Positions 26,993 through 36,597 of a DNA stretch of 64,000 nucleotides are shown here, one piece after another (positions within the stretch are counted from its first letter, which is position 1; every line of letters starts with the position of its first letter). The notes under the pieces were generated by a model, which was given only the letters and a program-made list of their open reading frames with translations, did not search any database and was not told the DNA's origin. Made by a program: the position numbers and the translations under genes. The DNA is taken from NCBI RefSeq assembly GCF_904846075.1, contig NZ_CAJGZH010000002.1:310001-374000 (forward strand). The letters run 5' to 3'. Source of the stretch: Psychrobacter glacincola (GTDB taxonomy: Bacteria > Pseudomonadota > Gammaproteobacteria > Pseudomonadales > Moraxellaceae).

Positions 26993-27847
26993 TTAGTCAA
27001 TAGGCTTTAATGACAAGTCTACGGCACGCTTAACGGCTGGACGTTCAGCAATTGCCTGTGCCCAGCGCTTCACATGCTTGTAGTCATCAACTTGCAGGAA
27101 CTCGGCGGCATCATAGAGCTTTCCAAGCACCAATTGTCCATACCATGCCCAAATAATCATATCCGCAATATTATAATCGGCTTCGTTGTCGCCACACATA
27201 TATGTGCTGTCTTTTAGATGGGTATCCAGCACATCGAGCTGGCGTTTGGTTTCCATGGTATAGCGGTTGATCGGGTACTCTAGCGGTTCAGGCGCATAAG
27301 CATAAAAATGTCCGAAGCCGCCACCTAAGAAAGGCGCACTACCCATCTGCCACATGACCCAAGACAAACACTCTGCCCGTGCTTTGCCAAGTGATAAAGG
27401 CATAAATCGGTCAAATTTTTCTGCCAGATACATCAAGATAGCACCAGACTCGAAGAGCGCTATCGGCTCGCCAGCTATATCAGCAGAATGATCAACCAAG
27501 GCTGGAATTTTTGAGTTAGGGTTTATGGCTACAAAGCCAGAACCAAACTGCTCTCCTTGGGATATATCAATTTTATAGGCATCATATTTAGCACCTTTAA
27601 CACCAATCTCGGCAAGCTCTTCTAACAGGATATTGACCTTGACGCCATTTGGCGTATTCAACGAGTACAGCTGTAATGGCGCATCGCCTACTGGCAGCGC
27701 TTTCTCATAGCGCGCACCCGCTGTTGGGCGATTGATACTGGCAAACTTACCACCGTTTTCTTTGTCCTGCGTCCAAACCTTTGGCGGGACATATTTATCG
27801 TTTTGCCCATCGGTATGATTGCAAGCTTTGTTATTTTCCTGACTCAT
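26993..27847 (-). CDS. yghU: YghU-type glutathione S-transferase
   Basis: 284 residues, as for E. coli YghU (288). YghU-type enzymes bind two glutathione molecules and reduce organic hydroperoxides or disulfides. The N-terminal extension (YVPPKVWTQDKENGG, FASINRPTAGARYEKALPVG) is specific to this group. The thioredoxin-like domain follows (LQLYSLNTPNGVKVNILLEEL, NPNSKIPALVDH, LFESGAILMYLAE). The helical domain has WVMWQMGSAPFLGGGFGHFY and YNIADM. Cytosolic. It is divergent from the MFS exporter gene. Confidence 0.93.
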   Translation of the reverse strand: MSQENNKACNHTDGQNDKYVPPKVWTQDKENGGKFASINRPTAGARYEKALPVGDAPLQLYSLNTPNGVKVNILLEELAEIGVKGAKYDAYKIDISQGEQFGSGFVAINPNSKIPALVDHSADIAGEPIALFESGAILMYLAEKFDRFMPLSLGKARAECLSWVMWQMGSAPFLGGGFGHFYAYAPEPLEYPINRYTMETKRQLDVLDTHLKDSTYMCGDNEADYNIADMIIWAWYGQLVLGKLYDAAEFLQVDDYKHVKRWAQAIAERPAVKRAVDLSLKPID

Positions 27848-28207
27848 AATATATCCTCAGTTTATCTTTATCGTATTGTTGATGCTTCTACTTATATCGT
27901 CGGTAGTCAATTCGATATCATATGATTGAGATGAAATTAACTATACTATACTGCTTATCTATTGGTTTAAGTCGTTAGCGAGGGTTTACTATAACGACAA
28001 CCAACCCTGATATTAAAGTCCTCTCTTGTAAGCAGTGTTAATATTATTACCTCTAAACACAGAATTCTATAACCTCAACCGCCAGCCGTTACTTTGATTC
28101 CCTTTTATTATGATTGAGTCTTTCTTATACTACTCGGTTGGTATAGCGAATTAGTCGTCAATAGACTATTTTGTTCATTTTATGATGGGATATCTAATGA
28201 GATTTAC
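27848..28207. other. Divergent promoter region, yghU / MFS gene
   Basis: 360 bases between two divergent genes. It must hold both promoters. No recognisable operator was found. Confidence 0.5.
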
Positions 28208-29584
28208 ATGGTAACGCTAACCCCGACACAAGATAAATACTTGCCCTATGTGCTAGCGGTGGCGCTATTTATGCAAATTTTGGATGCCACTATACTAAAT
28301 ACCTCATTACCGCAGATGGCACAGGCGCTGGGTGAGTCTCCATTAAAAATGCAGTGGGCGGTGATCAGTTATGCGCTAACTTTGGCCATATTTATTCCCA
28401 TCAGTGGTTTTTTGGCGGATAAATACGGCACGCGCCGAGTATTTTTGGCAGCGATTATTATCTTTTGTATTGGCTCACTACTATGTGCTGCGTCACCAAC
28501 GTTGGATTTTTTGATTGGTTCACGGGTTATACAAGGTATTGGCGGGGCGATGATGACGCCTGTGGCTCGCTTAATATTGGTCAAATCCTACCCACGCAAT
28601 AAGCTGCTGACCGTCATGAACTTTGCGGTAATTCCTGCTTTGGTAGCACCGCTAGTAGGACCGGTCTTAGGTGGCTATATCGTACAATATACCAGTTGGC
28701 ATTGGATATTTTTGATCAATATACCGATGGGCATTTTTGGTTTTATCATGGGCAAAAAACTGGTTCCCGCACTATTTGAGGATACCAAGCGGCTTGATTG
28801 GACAGGATTTTTATTGTTTGCCGCCGCTGCTTGTGGGTTTACGCTTGCTGTAGAGTTCGGCTCACAGACTGGTCGAGGGTTTTATGGGTTGCTGCTTAGT
28901 TTGGTGGCCAGTTTATTGATCGGCGCTTATATCTGGCACGCCAAGCGTCGTCAAGCACCGTTGTTCCCCTTGAGTTTGTTTGACATTCGCACCTTTCGTA
29001 TTGGCATCACTGGTAACCTATTCACGCGCTTAGGTATTAGCGCTGTACCGTTTTTGCTGCCGCTGTTGCTGCAAGTGGTGTTTGAATACTCACCGTCGCA
29101 GGCAGGTTGGCTCCTCGCGCCCATCGCGGTCGGTGCTATCGGGATTAAACCCTGGGTCAGTAAAATTATTCAGCGTTATACTTATCGCAAAGTGCTGGTC
29201 TTCAACACGTTTTTGATGGGCACGCTCATCATTGTGTTGGCACAGTTTACCGATGCCTCACAGTGGCTGTGGTTTATCCCTATTTTGACCATAATGGGCG
29301 CTTGTAATTCTATGCAATTCAGCGCGATGAATACGATTACTATCGGTGATTTGCAAGGCGCTCAAACCAGTAGTGGAAATAGCTTGATGGCGGTCAATCA
29401 GCAGTTAGCGATTAGTTTCGGTATTGCCTTTGGAGCAGCGGTACTGACGCTGTTACGTGAACGCCTACAAATGGATACGCTGACAGCGTTTCAAACCACC
29501 TATTGGATACTTGGGGTCTTGACCATTCTCTCGGGGCTGTACTTCTTACGACTTAAGCCCGAAGATGGGCGCGGCTTATACTGA
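28208..29584 (+). CDS. MFS multidrug exporter, DHA2 (MdtD-like)
   Basis: 458 residues, 13-14 membrane segments. Drug:H+ antiporter-2 signatures include LDATILNTSLPQMA in segment 1, the loop motif GFLADKYGTRRVFLAA, RVIQGIGGAMMTPVARLI and motif C GPVLGGYI. It resembles MdtD/YegB. A late proton-relay region is not clearly resolvable. Drug substrate unknown. A terminator follows at 29687. The neighbouring bacterioferritin genes converge on it. Confidence 0.9.
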   Translation: MVTLTPTQDKYLPYVLAVALFMQILDATILNTSLPQMAQALGESPLKMQWAVISYALTLAIFIPISGFLADKYGTRRVFLAAIIIFCIGSLLCAASPTLDFLIGSRVIQGIGGAMMTPVARLILVKSYPRNKLLTVMNFAVIPALVAPLVGPVLGGYIVQYTSWHWIFLINIPMGIFGFIMGKKLVPALFEDTKRLDWTGFLLFAAAACGFTLAVEFGSQTGRGFYGLLLSLVASLLIGAYIWHAKRRQAPLFPLSLFDIRTFRIGITGNLFTRLGISAVPFLLPLLLQVVFEYSPSQAGWLLAPIAVGAIGIKPWVSKIIQRYTYRKVLVFNTFLMGTLIIVLAQFTDASQWLWFIPILTIMGACNSMQFSAMNTITIGDLQGAQTSSGNSLMAVNQQLAISFGIAFGAAVLTLLRERLQMDTLTAFQTTYWILGVLTILSGLYFLRLKPEDGRGLY

Positions 29585-29686
29585 GCCGCTGATATTTGGA
29601 TTTTGAATAAAGAGTTTGAAAAAATATTGATTAAGCGTTGATTTTGTCAGCAGTGCAGATAGCACGCGTTGTCAAATATGAGAAAT

Positions 29687-29740
29687 AAAAATGCCAGCAT
29701 ATGAGTGATTATAAACCACACGACACGCTGGCATTTTTAG
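29687..29740. terminator. Bidirectional terminator
   Basis: AAAAATGCCAGC (29687-29698) pairs with GCTGGCATTTTT (29727-29738), with a 28-base loop, between the MFS gene and the bacterioferritin pair. Confidence 0.7.
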
Positions 29741-29775
29741 AGCATAGTACGATTCATTGCATCAATAATGAACCA

Positions 29776-30255
29776 TTAAGGCGCGTCATCATCCATTTGT
29801 GATTGGATATAGCGCTCAACCCCAATGCTTTCGATCAAGTCTTCTTGAGTCTCTAACCAGTCTTGATACTCTTCATTACCATCTTTTAGCGTCACCAATA
29901 GCTGGCGCGACACATAGTCAGACTTTGTTTCACATAGAGTAATGGCATCGGTAATGATCTCGAATTTTTGTTTTTCTAGGCGCAAATTGCATTCGATAAT
30001 CTCTGGCACATCTTCACCGATGAACATCTTGCCGTAATCTTGCAAATTTGGTAAACCGCCTAGCAATAAAATTCGGGCAATCAGCTCATCAGACCATTTC
30101 ATCTCAGCGATGGATTGTTTATAGAAACTTTCATTGAGGGCTTCTAATCCCCAATGGCGCGCAATGCGCGCATGTAAAAAATACTGGTTGATGGCAATCA
30201 ATGACTGTCCGAGCACTTTATTTAAAGCGCGAATAACCTCTTTATCCCCTTTCAT
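29776..30255 (-). CDS. bfr: Bacterioferritin, haem-type subunit lacking ferroxidase site
   Basis: 159 residues, ferritin-like four-helix bundle. The ATG at 30255 follows GGGAGAGAG and matches E. coli Bfr (MKGD start). Using E. coli numbering, the haem ligand Met52 is kept (E51-M52-K53) but the di-iron ligands are largely changed: E18 is Ser, H54 is Trp, E127 is Asn and H130 is Tyr, with E51 and E94 kept. This subunit should bind haem between dimers yet not oxidise iron. It is the second gene of a pair with 67 bases between, and the first subunit supplies the complement. The gene's partner is Bfd. Confidence 0.9.
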   Translation of the reverse strand: MKGDKEVIRALNKVLGQSLIAINQYFLHARIARHWGLEALNESFYKQSIAEMKWSDELIARILLLGGLPNLQDYGKMFIGEDVPEIIECNLRLEKQKFEIITDAITLCETKSDYVSRQLLVTLKDGNEEYQDWLETQEDLIESIGVERYIQSQMDDDAP

Positions 30256-30322
30256 TATCTCTCTCCCTTTCATGTCGTTATTTATGCTAAATACTATGGT
30301 TATTGTTCATATCTTCGTGACA

Positions 30323-30811
30323 TTAAACAAGATTGGGAGTGACTTCAGCCATTTGGCTTTGCAGATAATTGGGCAGACTGATCATCTCAATTAAGCGCAA
30401 CTGTTGCTCAAGCCAATGCGCATGATCTTCTTCAGTGTCTTTTAGCTGTTCTACCAACATCTCACGCGTGACATAATCGCGCTCTGCTTCACAGAGAGCA
30501 ATACCGTCTTTTAAGTGCTGTTGTACTTGATACTCTAGCTCAAGGTCAAGTTGCAGCATTTCAGGAACTGTCGCGCCGATATTAATGGCATTGACCGTCA
30601 TTTTTGGCGTGCCGCTCAGCATTAGGATACGGCGAATAATAGATTGGGCATGTAGCGTCTCATCTGCCATCTCATGATGGATACGGTCGTACAACTTGCC
30701 ATAATGCCACTCAGCATACATTTCTGAGTGAATAAAATACTGGTCACGGGCAGCAAGCTCACCGCCTAACAAAAAATTCAAATAATCAATGACTTTTGGG
30801 CTACCTATCAT
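30323..30811 (-). CDS. bfr: Bacterioferritin, ferroxidase subunit lacking haem methionine
   Basis: 162 residues, first gene of the bacterioferritin pair. All six di-iron ligands of the E. coli protein are present at equivalent places (E18, E51, H54, E93 aligning with E94, E127, H130). The haem-axial Met52 is Thr, so homodimers should not bind haem. Ribosome site GGGGAG lies 8 bases upstream of the ATG. With the next gene it likely assembles a mixed 24-mer, an arrangement known for Pseudomonas putida and Magnetospirillum pairs. Stores iron as ferric mineral in the cytosol. Confidence 0.92.
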   Translation of the reverse strand: MIGSPKVIDYLNFLLGGELAARDQYFIHSEMYAEWHYGKLYDRIHHEMADETLHAQSIIRRILMLSGTPKMTVNAINIGATVPEMLQLDLELEYQVQQHLKDGIALCEAERDYVTREMLVEQLKDTEEDHAHWLEQQLRLIEMISLPNYLQSQMAEVTPNLV

Positions 30812-31247
30812 AACCTATACTCCCCTATTTATATTTTACAGATCACCGTACATTCATAATTACCCATATAAGGATAGTACTATTGGTAAACTGATCAGTA
30901 AAGATCAAAATCAACAAAACGTCTTACAACGTGAGACAGATATAGTAGCATATAGGCACTATACAGCTTGTAATGTTATGAACTAAGAATAAGATGCTAA
31001 TTGAGAATCATAATTAGCTAGCTTTAGGAGTCACCGGTTTATCGCAACAATGGCTGCTAATGATGCTCAATATCATTGAAGTAGGTGTATGAGTAAAGTT
31101 ATACGGACGCTCGCAACTTACCCTTTATGTATAATGACCAAAGGATAAGTGCGGAATATTGAATGTATGTGATATCGAGGCGTACTAGTGATATTGGTGT
31201 AATGAGGTGATGAACAGCTGGGTAGTAAATCTCTGGTTTGATAACGT
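30812..31247. promoter_or_regulatory. Spacer upstream of bacterioferritins with possible Fur-like dyad
   Basis: 436 bases with no gene. GCTAATT-N9-AATTAGC (30996-31018) is a perfect 7-bp inverted repeat. The stretch TGAGAATCATAATTA inside it matches the Fur pattern TGATAAT-N-ATTATCA at 11 of 14 positions. Regulation by iron of the pair or of bfd is possible, but the match is weaker than at the other two Fur boxes. Confidence 0.35.
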
Positions 31248-31439
31248 TTAAACAGCGTAAGCCAAGACATCGAGTCTAGCATGATGCTCATCTAGGTAAT
31301 CGTTAACCATCGGTTCGCAGCAGCCACAGCAAGTCGCAACATCAAGGGTATCTTTTAGACCGTCAAGGGTATCAATACCTGAAGCAATGGCTGCTTTGAT
31401 TTGCTTTTCTTTTACGTCATTACAGATGCATACGTACAT
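31248..31439 (-). CDS. bfd: Bacterioferritin-associated ferredoxin
   Basis: 63 residues. The [2Fe-2S] ligands are C4 and C6 (MYVCIC) and C38 and C41 (CCGCC), as in E. coli Bfd (64 residues). Bfd delivers electrons to bacterioferritin to release stored iron in low-iron conditions, which fits its place beside the bfr genes. A strong Fur box lies 137 bases upstream (31576-31594). In other species Bfd is induced when iron is scarce. Confidence 0.95.
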   Translation of the reverse strand: MYVCICNDVKEKQIKAAIASGIDTLDGLKDTLDVATCCGCCEPMVNDYLDEHHARLDVLAYAV

Positions 31440-31575
31440 GGTCTGGCTCCTCTGAATACCGCTATTCGGTAACTGCTTTTATTGCTCATAAATTTAGTGC
31501 ATTGATGATAAAAATGGTGAATAGAGTGTTTGTCTTGATATTCACGGTCATTTTTATGGCTTGATGTATAATAAC

Positions 31576-31594
31576 GATAACTATTATCATTTGC
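31576..31594. promoter_or_regulatory. Fur box between bfd and ArsR-type regulator
   Basis: GATAACTATTATCATTTGC matches the 19-bp Fur consensus at 14 positions. It sits in the divergent spacer, 137 bases upstream of bfd and about 220 upstream of the ArsR-type gene. Confidence 0.75.
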
Positions 31595-31817
31595 AATAGC
31601 ATTTGATATATTATTGGTATAAAAGTACAGTCATGAAAGTAGAGTTATATTGCACGCAGTTAATTGATGTAAGTGAATATAAGCGTGCGTGTAACCGAAT
31701 ATGATGAAAGGTAGTAAATTAACGACGAACTGTAATTTAGCCCATTTTTTAATCGATTTTGTAGATAACTGCTGTTATATTGAACCCCTATTAACAAAGC
31801 CCAATTGGAATTGTTCT

Positions 31818-32147
31818 ATGTCTGATAATAATTTTACGATACGACCTATCGAGTTATTTAAAGTCTTATCTGACCCGACGCGCTTAAAAATATTTCAAAT
31901 TCTATTTAACAAAGAATCGCGCTGTGTTGGTGAGTTAGTAGAAATACTAGATCAACCACAGCCAACGATATCGCGTCATCTGAACCATTTAAAGAAACTC
32001 GGTATTTTAAGCTGTGTTCGCGACGGTACGTGGATGTGGTATGAAGTCGCTGACGACTTGCCAGAATGGTGCCAAGAGATTTTGGATATTACTTATAAAC
32101 AAATATCTAGCAAAGATATCGATATGTCCAAGCCTGCTGAGATATGA
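31818..32147 (+). CDS. ArsR-family winged-helix regulator
   Basis: 109 residues from the ATG at 31818 (GGAA 9 bases upstream); the frame continues upstream to 31701 but that part has no ArsR character. The helix-turn-helix has IELFKVLSDPTRLKIFQILF, then QPQPTISRHLNHLKKLGILSCVRDGTWMWYEV, the usual ArsR recognition helix and wing. The metal-binding motif ELCVCDL of arsenic sensors is reduced to RCVGELV with one Cys, so arsenite binding by that motif is unlikely. No arsenic genes are nearby. Effector unknown. Divergent from bfd across a Fur box. Confidence 0.85.
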   Translation: MSDNNFTIRPIELFKVLSDPTRLKIFQILFNKESRCVGELVEILDQPQPTISRHLNHLKKLGILSCVRDGTWMWYEVADDLPEWCQEILDITYKQISSKDIDMSKPAEI

Positions 32148-32224
32148 TGACTATCTAGCATTATTGCTATCAACATTTGATCTCAATAACGCTAGATACC
32201 AAATGAAATTGATACCTGCTTTAA

Positions 32225-32267
32225 CCCATAAAAAAAGACCTATTTATTGTAGGTCTTTTTTTATGGG
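32225..32267. terminator. Bidirectional terminator, arsR-type / cysA
   Basis: A 17-bp perfect stem (CCCATAAAAAAAGACCT at 32225-32241 with 32251-32267), loop of 9, with A7/T7 in the arms. Confidence 0.9.
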
Positions 32268-32296
32268 TGATAATAGAAGAACTGCACCAAATTTTA

Positions 32297-33019
32297 CTAT
32301 GCCAAATCTAAAAAATCACTGATAAACGCATTGGCTGGCTGGTGTATCAGCTCCTCCGATGTGCCTACCTGCTCTACCCGCCCTTGATTCATGACCACGA
32401 TCTCATCTGAGACGGCGCGGGCTTCTTCTTGATCGTGAGTAACCATGATACTGGTAATACCAAGCTCATGATGGATGTTCTTTAGCCACGTGCGCAGCTC
32501 TTTACGTACCTTGGCATCGAGTGCGCCAAAAGGCTCATCAAGCAACAATAATTTTGGCTTCACTGCTAAGGCGCGTGCCAGCGCAATCCGTTGACGCTGA
32601 CCGCCTGATAATTGATGCGGATAAGCATTGGCCACTTGTGGCAGCTGCACCAAGTCTAATAGCTCAGCAACGCGCTTATTGATATCTGCCTTACTTGGCC
32701 GCTCATTCTTTGGTAACAAGGTCAGTCCAAAGGCGACATTATCGGCGATATTTTTATGACGAAACAATGCGTAATGCTGAAACATAAAGCCAATATGGCG
32801 CTTTTGTACTGGCGTATTGGTCACATCCATCTCATCAAACAATATCTGCCCTGAGTCAGCATACTCTAAGCCGGCGATAATGCGTAGCAACGTCGTTTTG
32901 CCACAGCCTGATGGTCCCAGCAAAGTGGTCAGCTTGCCAGTCGGCACGGTGATATTGATATTATCTAAGGCGGTAAACTGACCGAATTTTTTATTAACGT
33001 TGCGAATCTCGATGCTCAT
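32297..33019 (-). CDS. cysA: Sulfate/thiosulfate ABC transporter ATPase, short form
   Basis: 240 residues. Walker [10 protein letters not shown] (35-43), Q-loop FMFQHYALF, signature [15 protein letters not shown], Walker [13 protein letters not shown] and the switch histidine MVTHDQEEA are intact, so the ATPase should work. It lacks the C-terminal TOBE/regulatory domain of typical CysA (about 350 residues) and ends FISDFLDLA with a stop followed by a terminator. It is last in the transporter cluster, 110 bases after cysW. With CysT, CysW and binding proteins it imports sulfate. Confidence 0.92.
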   Translation of the reverse strand: MSIEIRNVNKKFGQFTALDNINITVPTGKLTTLLGPSGCGKTTLLRIIAGLEYADSGQILFDEMDVTNTPVQKRHIGFMFQHYALFRHKNIADNVAFGLTLLPKNERPSKADINKRVAELLDLVQLPQVANAYPHQLSGGQRQRIALARALAVKPKLLLLDEPFGALDAKVRKELRTWLKNIHHELGITSIMVTHDQEEARAVSDEIVVMNQGRVEQVGTSEELIHQPANAFISDFLDLA

Positions 33020-33129
33020 AATGGGTTCTCTTATTATATCTTTGGTATGGTGGCAGATTTTTTGGTTACCGCATTTACATTATTAAATTAAATCTAATGC
33101 CAGCCCTTTCAGACCAAGTGTAGATAGTA

Positions 33130-34086
33130 TTACTTATCCGAACTTTCAGCGGTTGTTGCATCAGTAGTATTGGTAGCCTTAGTAGCGTTGGCACTTACCA
33201 GTAACTCAGGCACACTTGCCAGCCGTTCGGACTTGGCAAATTTGCGCTCTTGTAGCTTAGTCATGACTTGTTGAATAAGCAACGTCACCAATGCCAATGC
33301 AGCTAGTAGGCTCGATAAGGCAAAAGCGGCGGTAAAGTTATAATCATTGTAAGCAATCTCAACCAGTAGTGGCATGGTATTGGTCTCGCCGCGAATATGA
33401 CCAGATACCACACTCACCGCCCCAAACTCACCCATTGCCCGCGCATTGGTCAAAATCAAACCATAAAGTAGTGCCCATTTGATATTGGGTAATGTCACAT
33501 GCCAAAACGTCTGCCAACCAGTCGCGCCCAAGGTCAATGCCGCTTGCTCTTCAGAGTCGCCTTGCGTCTGCATCAGCGGTATCAGCTCACGTGCTACAAA
33601 AGGGAAAGTAACAAACAGCGTTGCCAATACAATACCTGGAACCGCATAAATAACTTGGAATCCCATGCTTTCAAGCCAGCCGCCAATGGTGGAATTGAGT
33701 CCGAATAGTAAAACAAACATCAAACCTGCAACGACGGGTGATACTGAAAATGGCAGATCAAGCAAAGTGGTGACCAGCTGCTTACCTTTAAACTGATAGC
33801 GCGTCACTAGCCATGCGATTGCGATACCCATCACCATGTTGATGGGCAAGACGATAGCCGCGGTAATTAACGTCAGTTTAATGGCTTGCAGGGCTTCTGG
33901 ATCAACCAGCGAGGCAATATACAACTGCCAGCCACCTTTAAAAGCTTCATAGAACACAGCCAGTAAAGGAATGACCAACATGATGACCATAAATAGCACT
34001 GCGATGACGATAAAGGTAAGGCGTATCCATGGCGTATCTTTAGTCGCTGCGTTGCTCTGGTAGTCGTAGCTATTAGATATTTGCAT
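33130..34086 (-). CDS. cysW: Sulfate ABC transporter permease CysW
   Basis: 318 residues with about 6-7 membrane segments. The cytoplasmic EAA-type motif is ALTLGATGWQTFWHVTLPN. Family landmarks also include LPFSVSPVVAGLMFVLLFG and ARAMGEFGAVSVVSGHIRGET. The ATG at 34086 is chosen because it overlaps the cysT stop (TAATG), with GGAG 7 bases before it. It pairs with CysT in the membrane. Confidence 0.93.
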   Translation of the reverse strand: MQISNSYDYQSNAATKDTPWIRLTFIVIAVLFMVIMLVIPLLAVFYEAFKGGWQLYIASLVDPEALQAIKLTLITAAIVLPINMVMGIAIAWLVTRYQFKGKQLVTTLLDLPFSVSPVVAGLMFVLLFGLNSTIGGWLESMGFQVIYAVPGIVLATLFVTFPFVARELIPLMQTQGDSEEQAALTLGATGWQTFWHVTLPNIKWALLYGLILTNARAMGEFGAVSVVSGHIRGETNTMPLLVEIAYNDYNFTAAFALSSLLAALALVTLLIQQVMTKLQERKFAKSERLASVPELLVSANATKATNTTDATTAESSDK

Positions 34087-34970
34087 TAGCGAGCTCCTAC
34101 ACGGCGCGACAGTTTCCACTGCATAATGTTAATGGTCAATAAGATCACAAATGAGATCAGTAGCATAAATAATGCAACTGCAGAAGCCCCTTGAACATCA
34201 AACTGCTCTAGTTTACTAATGATAATGAGCGGTAAAATCTCTGATTGCATGGGGATATTGCCAGCGATAAAGATAACCGAACCGTACTCGCCAGTGGCAC
34301 GGGCAAACATCATGCCTGCACCCATGAGTAAAGCCGGCAAAAGCTCTGGCAAAATTACTTTGCGAAACGTCGTCAAGCGATTGGCACCCAATACCGCGGC
34401 TGCCTCTTCAAATTCAACCGATAGCTCAGCGAGTACAGGCTGTACCGCACGGACAATAAAGGGAAAACTGACCACAACCAAGGCGAGCCAAATACCTATG
34501 GGTGTAAAGGCGACCTGAATGCCAAATTTATCAAACCACTGACCAATCAAACCATTAGGGGCATAAAGGGTCGCAAGCGAAATGCCTGTGACCGCCGTTG
34601 GTAATGCAAATGGTAAATCAACTAGCGCATTAATCAGCGACTTACCCCAGAACTCGTAGCGTACGAGTACCCAAGCGACCAATGTGCCAAACACCATGTT
34701 GGTCAGCATCGCCAAAAATGACATCCATAAGCTTAGCTTGATAGCAGCAGTGACTTGCGGCTGACTAATCGTCTCCCAGAATCCAGTCCAACCCATCTGA
34801 GTCGTGGTATAGGCCATCATGGCAAACGGCAATACCACCAGTAGCGACAAACTAAAGACCGTGATACCCATGCTCAGGCCGAACCCTGGCAGCACATTGC
34901 GTTGGCGCAAACGTGTTAACCACCCTTTTTTTGCAGGGGCTTTGCTGGCAGGAGATGTTTTTGCACTCAT
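34086..34970 (-). CDS. cysT: Sulfate ABC transporter permease CysT (CysU)
   Basis: 294 residues, 6 membrane segments. Landmarks are LVDLPFALPTAVTGISLATLY, the EAA loop EEAAAVLGANRLTTFRKVILPELLP and ARATGEYGSVIFIAGNIP. Start ATG follows GGACATCATT. It is translationally coupled to cysW (1-base overlap). It lies 283 bases downstream of the sulfate-binding protein gene, so it may have its own promoter. Confidence 0.93.
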   Translation of the reverse strand: MSAKTSPASKAPAKKGWLTRLRQRNVLPGFGLSMGITVFSLSLLVVLPFAMMAYTTTQMGWTGFWETISQPQVTAAIKLSLWMSFLAMLTNMVFGTLVAWVLVRYEFWGKSLINALVDLPFALPTAVTGISLATLYAPNGLIGQWFDKFGIQVAFTPIGIWLALVVVSFPFIVRAVQPVLAELSVEFEEAAAVLGANRLTTFRKVILPELLPALLMGAGMMFARATGEYGSVIFIAGNIPMQSEILPLIIISKLEQFDVQGASAVALFMLLISFVILLTINIMQWKLSRRVGAR

Positions 34971-35253
34971 AATGATGTCCTATTGCCTAACCAATCGTAC
35001 TTAGCGATGATTACTATTTATTGTTATTGCTTAACGTGGGTTTTCACTATTGATACTTAAAAAGAGCACTTAACAGAAAGCATTTAACGATGATGTCGTG
35101 CATAAAACCATGCTATCAGGTAGTTATTAGTGTGCTTACGGTATAAAGGACATAGCGTATATGACCATGTCCTTTATGAGGTTCAGCATAACTAACGGTG
35201 TAACTGACTGCATTTGCTAGCGCAGTAGCTTCTCTTATGCACTTAGAAAGTGA

Positions 35254-36348
35254 TTACTGCGGGGCGTTAATGGCTAGCTGGTCGAATACACCGCCATCAC
35301 TGAAGTAAGTACCCATAATCTCATCCCACGTGCCAAAGGCATCATTTGGACGGAATGTTTCGATTGGTGGTAATTTATCACCATTTTTATCAAGGACGCT
35401 TTTGACGCTAGGACGCAAGTATAGGTTGGCTGCTAGCTGCTGAGCAGGCTCGCTCCATAAGTAGTCAAGATAAGCTTTTGCGGCATCCGTTGTGCCTTTT
35501 TTATCTGTTACTGACTTGACAATCGCAACAGGGCTTTCTGATTTAATAGAGTATTTAGGATAAACGATGTCAACTTTACCAGCACCAAAATCAGTTGCGG
35601 CAAGGTTGGCTTCATTTTCAAAAGTCACTAGGACATCACCGATACCACGCTGAACGAAAGTGGTGGTCGCAGCGCGCCCGCCATTCTCATAAACTTTGAC
35701 GTTTTTGAGCATGTCTTTCACGTAGTTTTTGGCATTGGTCTCGTTTTTATCAAAAGCATGTAAGCCATAACCATAAGCGCCCAAGAACGCATAACGACCA
35801 TTACCGGTCACTTTTGGATTGGCCATGACGATCTCAACGCCTTCTTTGGTCAAATCTTCCCAGTCATTGATACCTTTTGGATTGTCTTTACGGACTAGGA
35901 ATACAATGGTACTGGTAAAAGGGACGGCATTGTCTGGGAATTTACTTTCCCAATCTGACTCAACCAAGCCTTTTTTCTCAAGCAGCTCAATATCAGAGCC
36001 TTGGTTCATGGTGGCGACATCTGCTTGCAGACCATTGGCAACTGACAGCGCTTGTTTACTTGAGCCACCATGTGACTGCTTGATTAGGATATTGCTGTTT
36101 GGATTTTCCGCTTTATAGTGCTCAACGAATAATGGGTTGTAGTCTTTATAAAAGTCACGTGCCACATCATAAGAGACGTTCAGCAGCTCAATATTTTGAC
36201 CTTCTGTGGCAACTGTGCCATCTGCATTAGCAGTCGTCTCTGTCTCGCTATTGCTACAGCCAGCCAGCCCCAAGGTTAATGCAACGCCTGCAATGCTCAA
36301 GACGTGACGTTTTTTACTTTTTTGTTGATAGTGCAAAGCGTATGTCAT
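35254..36348 (-). CDS. sbp: Sulfate-binding protein (lipoprotein), copy 1
   Basis: 364 residues from ATG 36348, with GAGGGATTT immediately before it. N-terminal lipoprotein signal with lipobox LAGC. The mature part has the Sbp/CysP pattern LLNVSYDVARDFYKDYNPLF, SHGGSSKQALSVANGLQADV and a long stretch GNGRYAFLGAYGYGLHAF, where the SGG/GNGR-like loops hold sulfate. Solute capture for CysTWA. A second, clearly paralogous copy lies immediately upstream. Confidence 0.93.
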   Translation of the reverse strand: MTYALHYQQKSKKRHVLSIAGVALTLGLAGCSNSETETTANADGTVATEGQNIELLNVSYDVARDFYKDYNPLFVEHYKAENPNSNILIKQSHGGSSKQALSVANGLQADVATMNQGSDIELLEKKGLVESDWESKFPDNAVPFTSTIVFLVRKDNPKGINDWEDLTKEGVEIVMANPKVTGNGRYAFLGAYGYGLHAFDKNETNAKNYVKDMLKNVKVYENGGRAATTTFVQRGIGDVLVTFENEANLAATDFGAGKVDIVYPKYSIKSESPVAIVKSVTDKKGTTDAAKAYLDYLWSEPAQQLAANLYLRPSVKSVLDKNGDKLPPIETFRPNDAFGTWDEIMGTYFSDGGVFDQLAINAPQ

Positions 36349-36597
36349 AAATCCCTCAAAGGTATCTGTTAAGTAATGCAAGTATGCTAACAGTGCCATC
36401 TTATTATGTTTAATGATGAATATGCGTATGTTATTGCCAAAATGGAATAACAAAGGGATAAATACAAGGTTATCAATTACTTAAATAGTATCGTTAATAC
36501 ATAACGCTGACACCCTACTAACTACCCGCTCTGGCTCATACAAATTGAGCACTTTGAGTATGTATCAGGCCATTGACAATCTCTTGATAAAGGCTCC

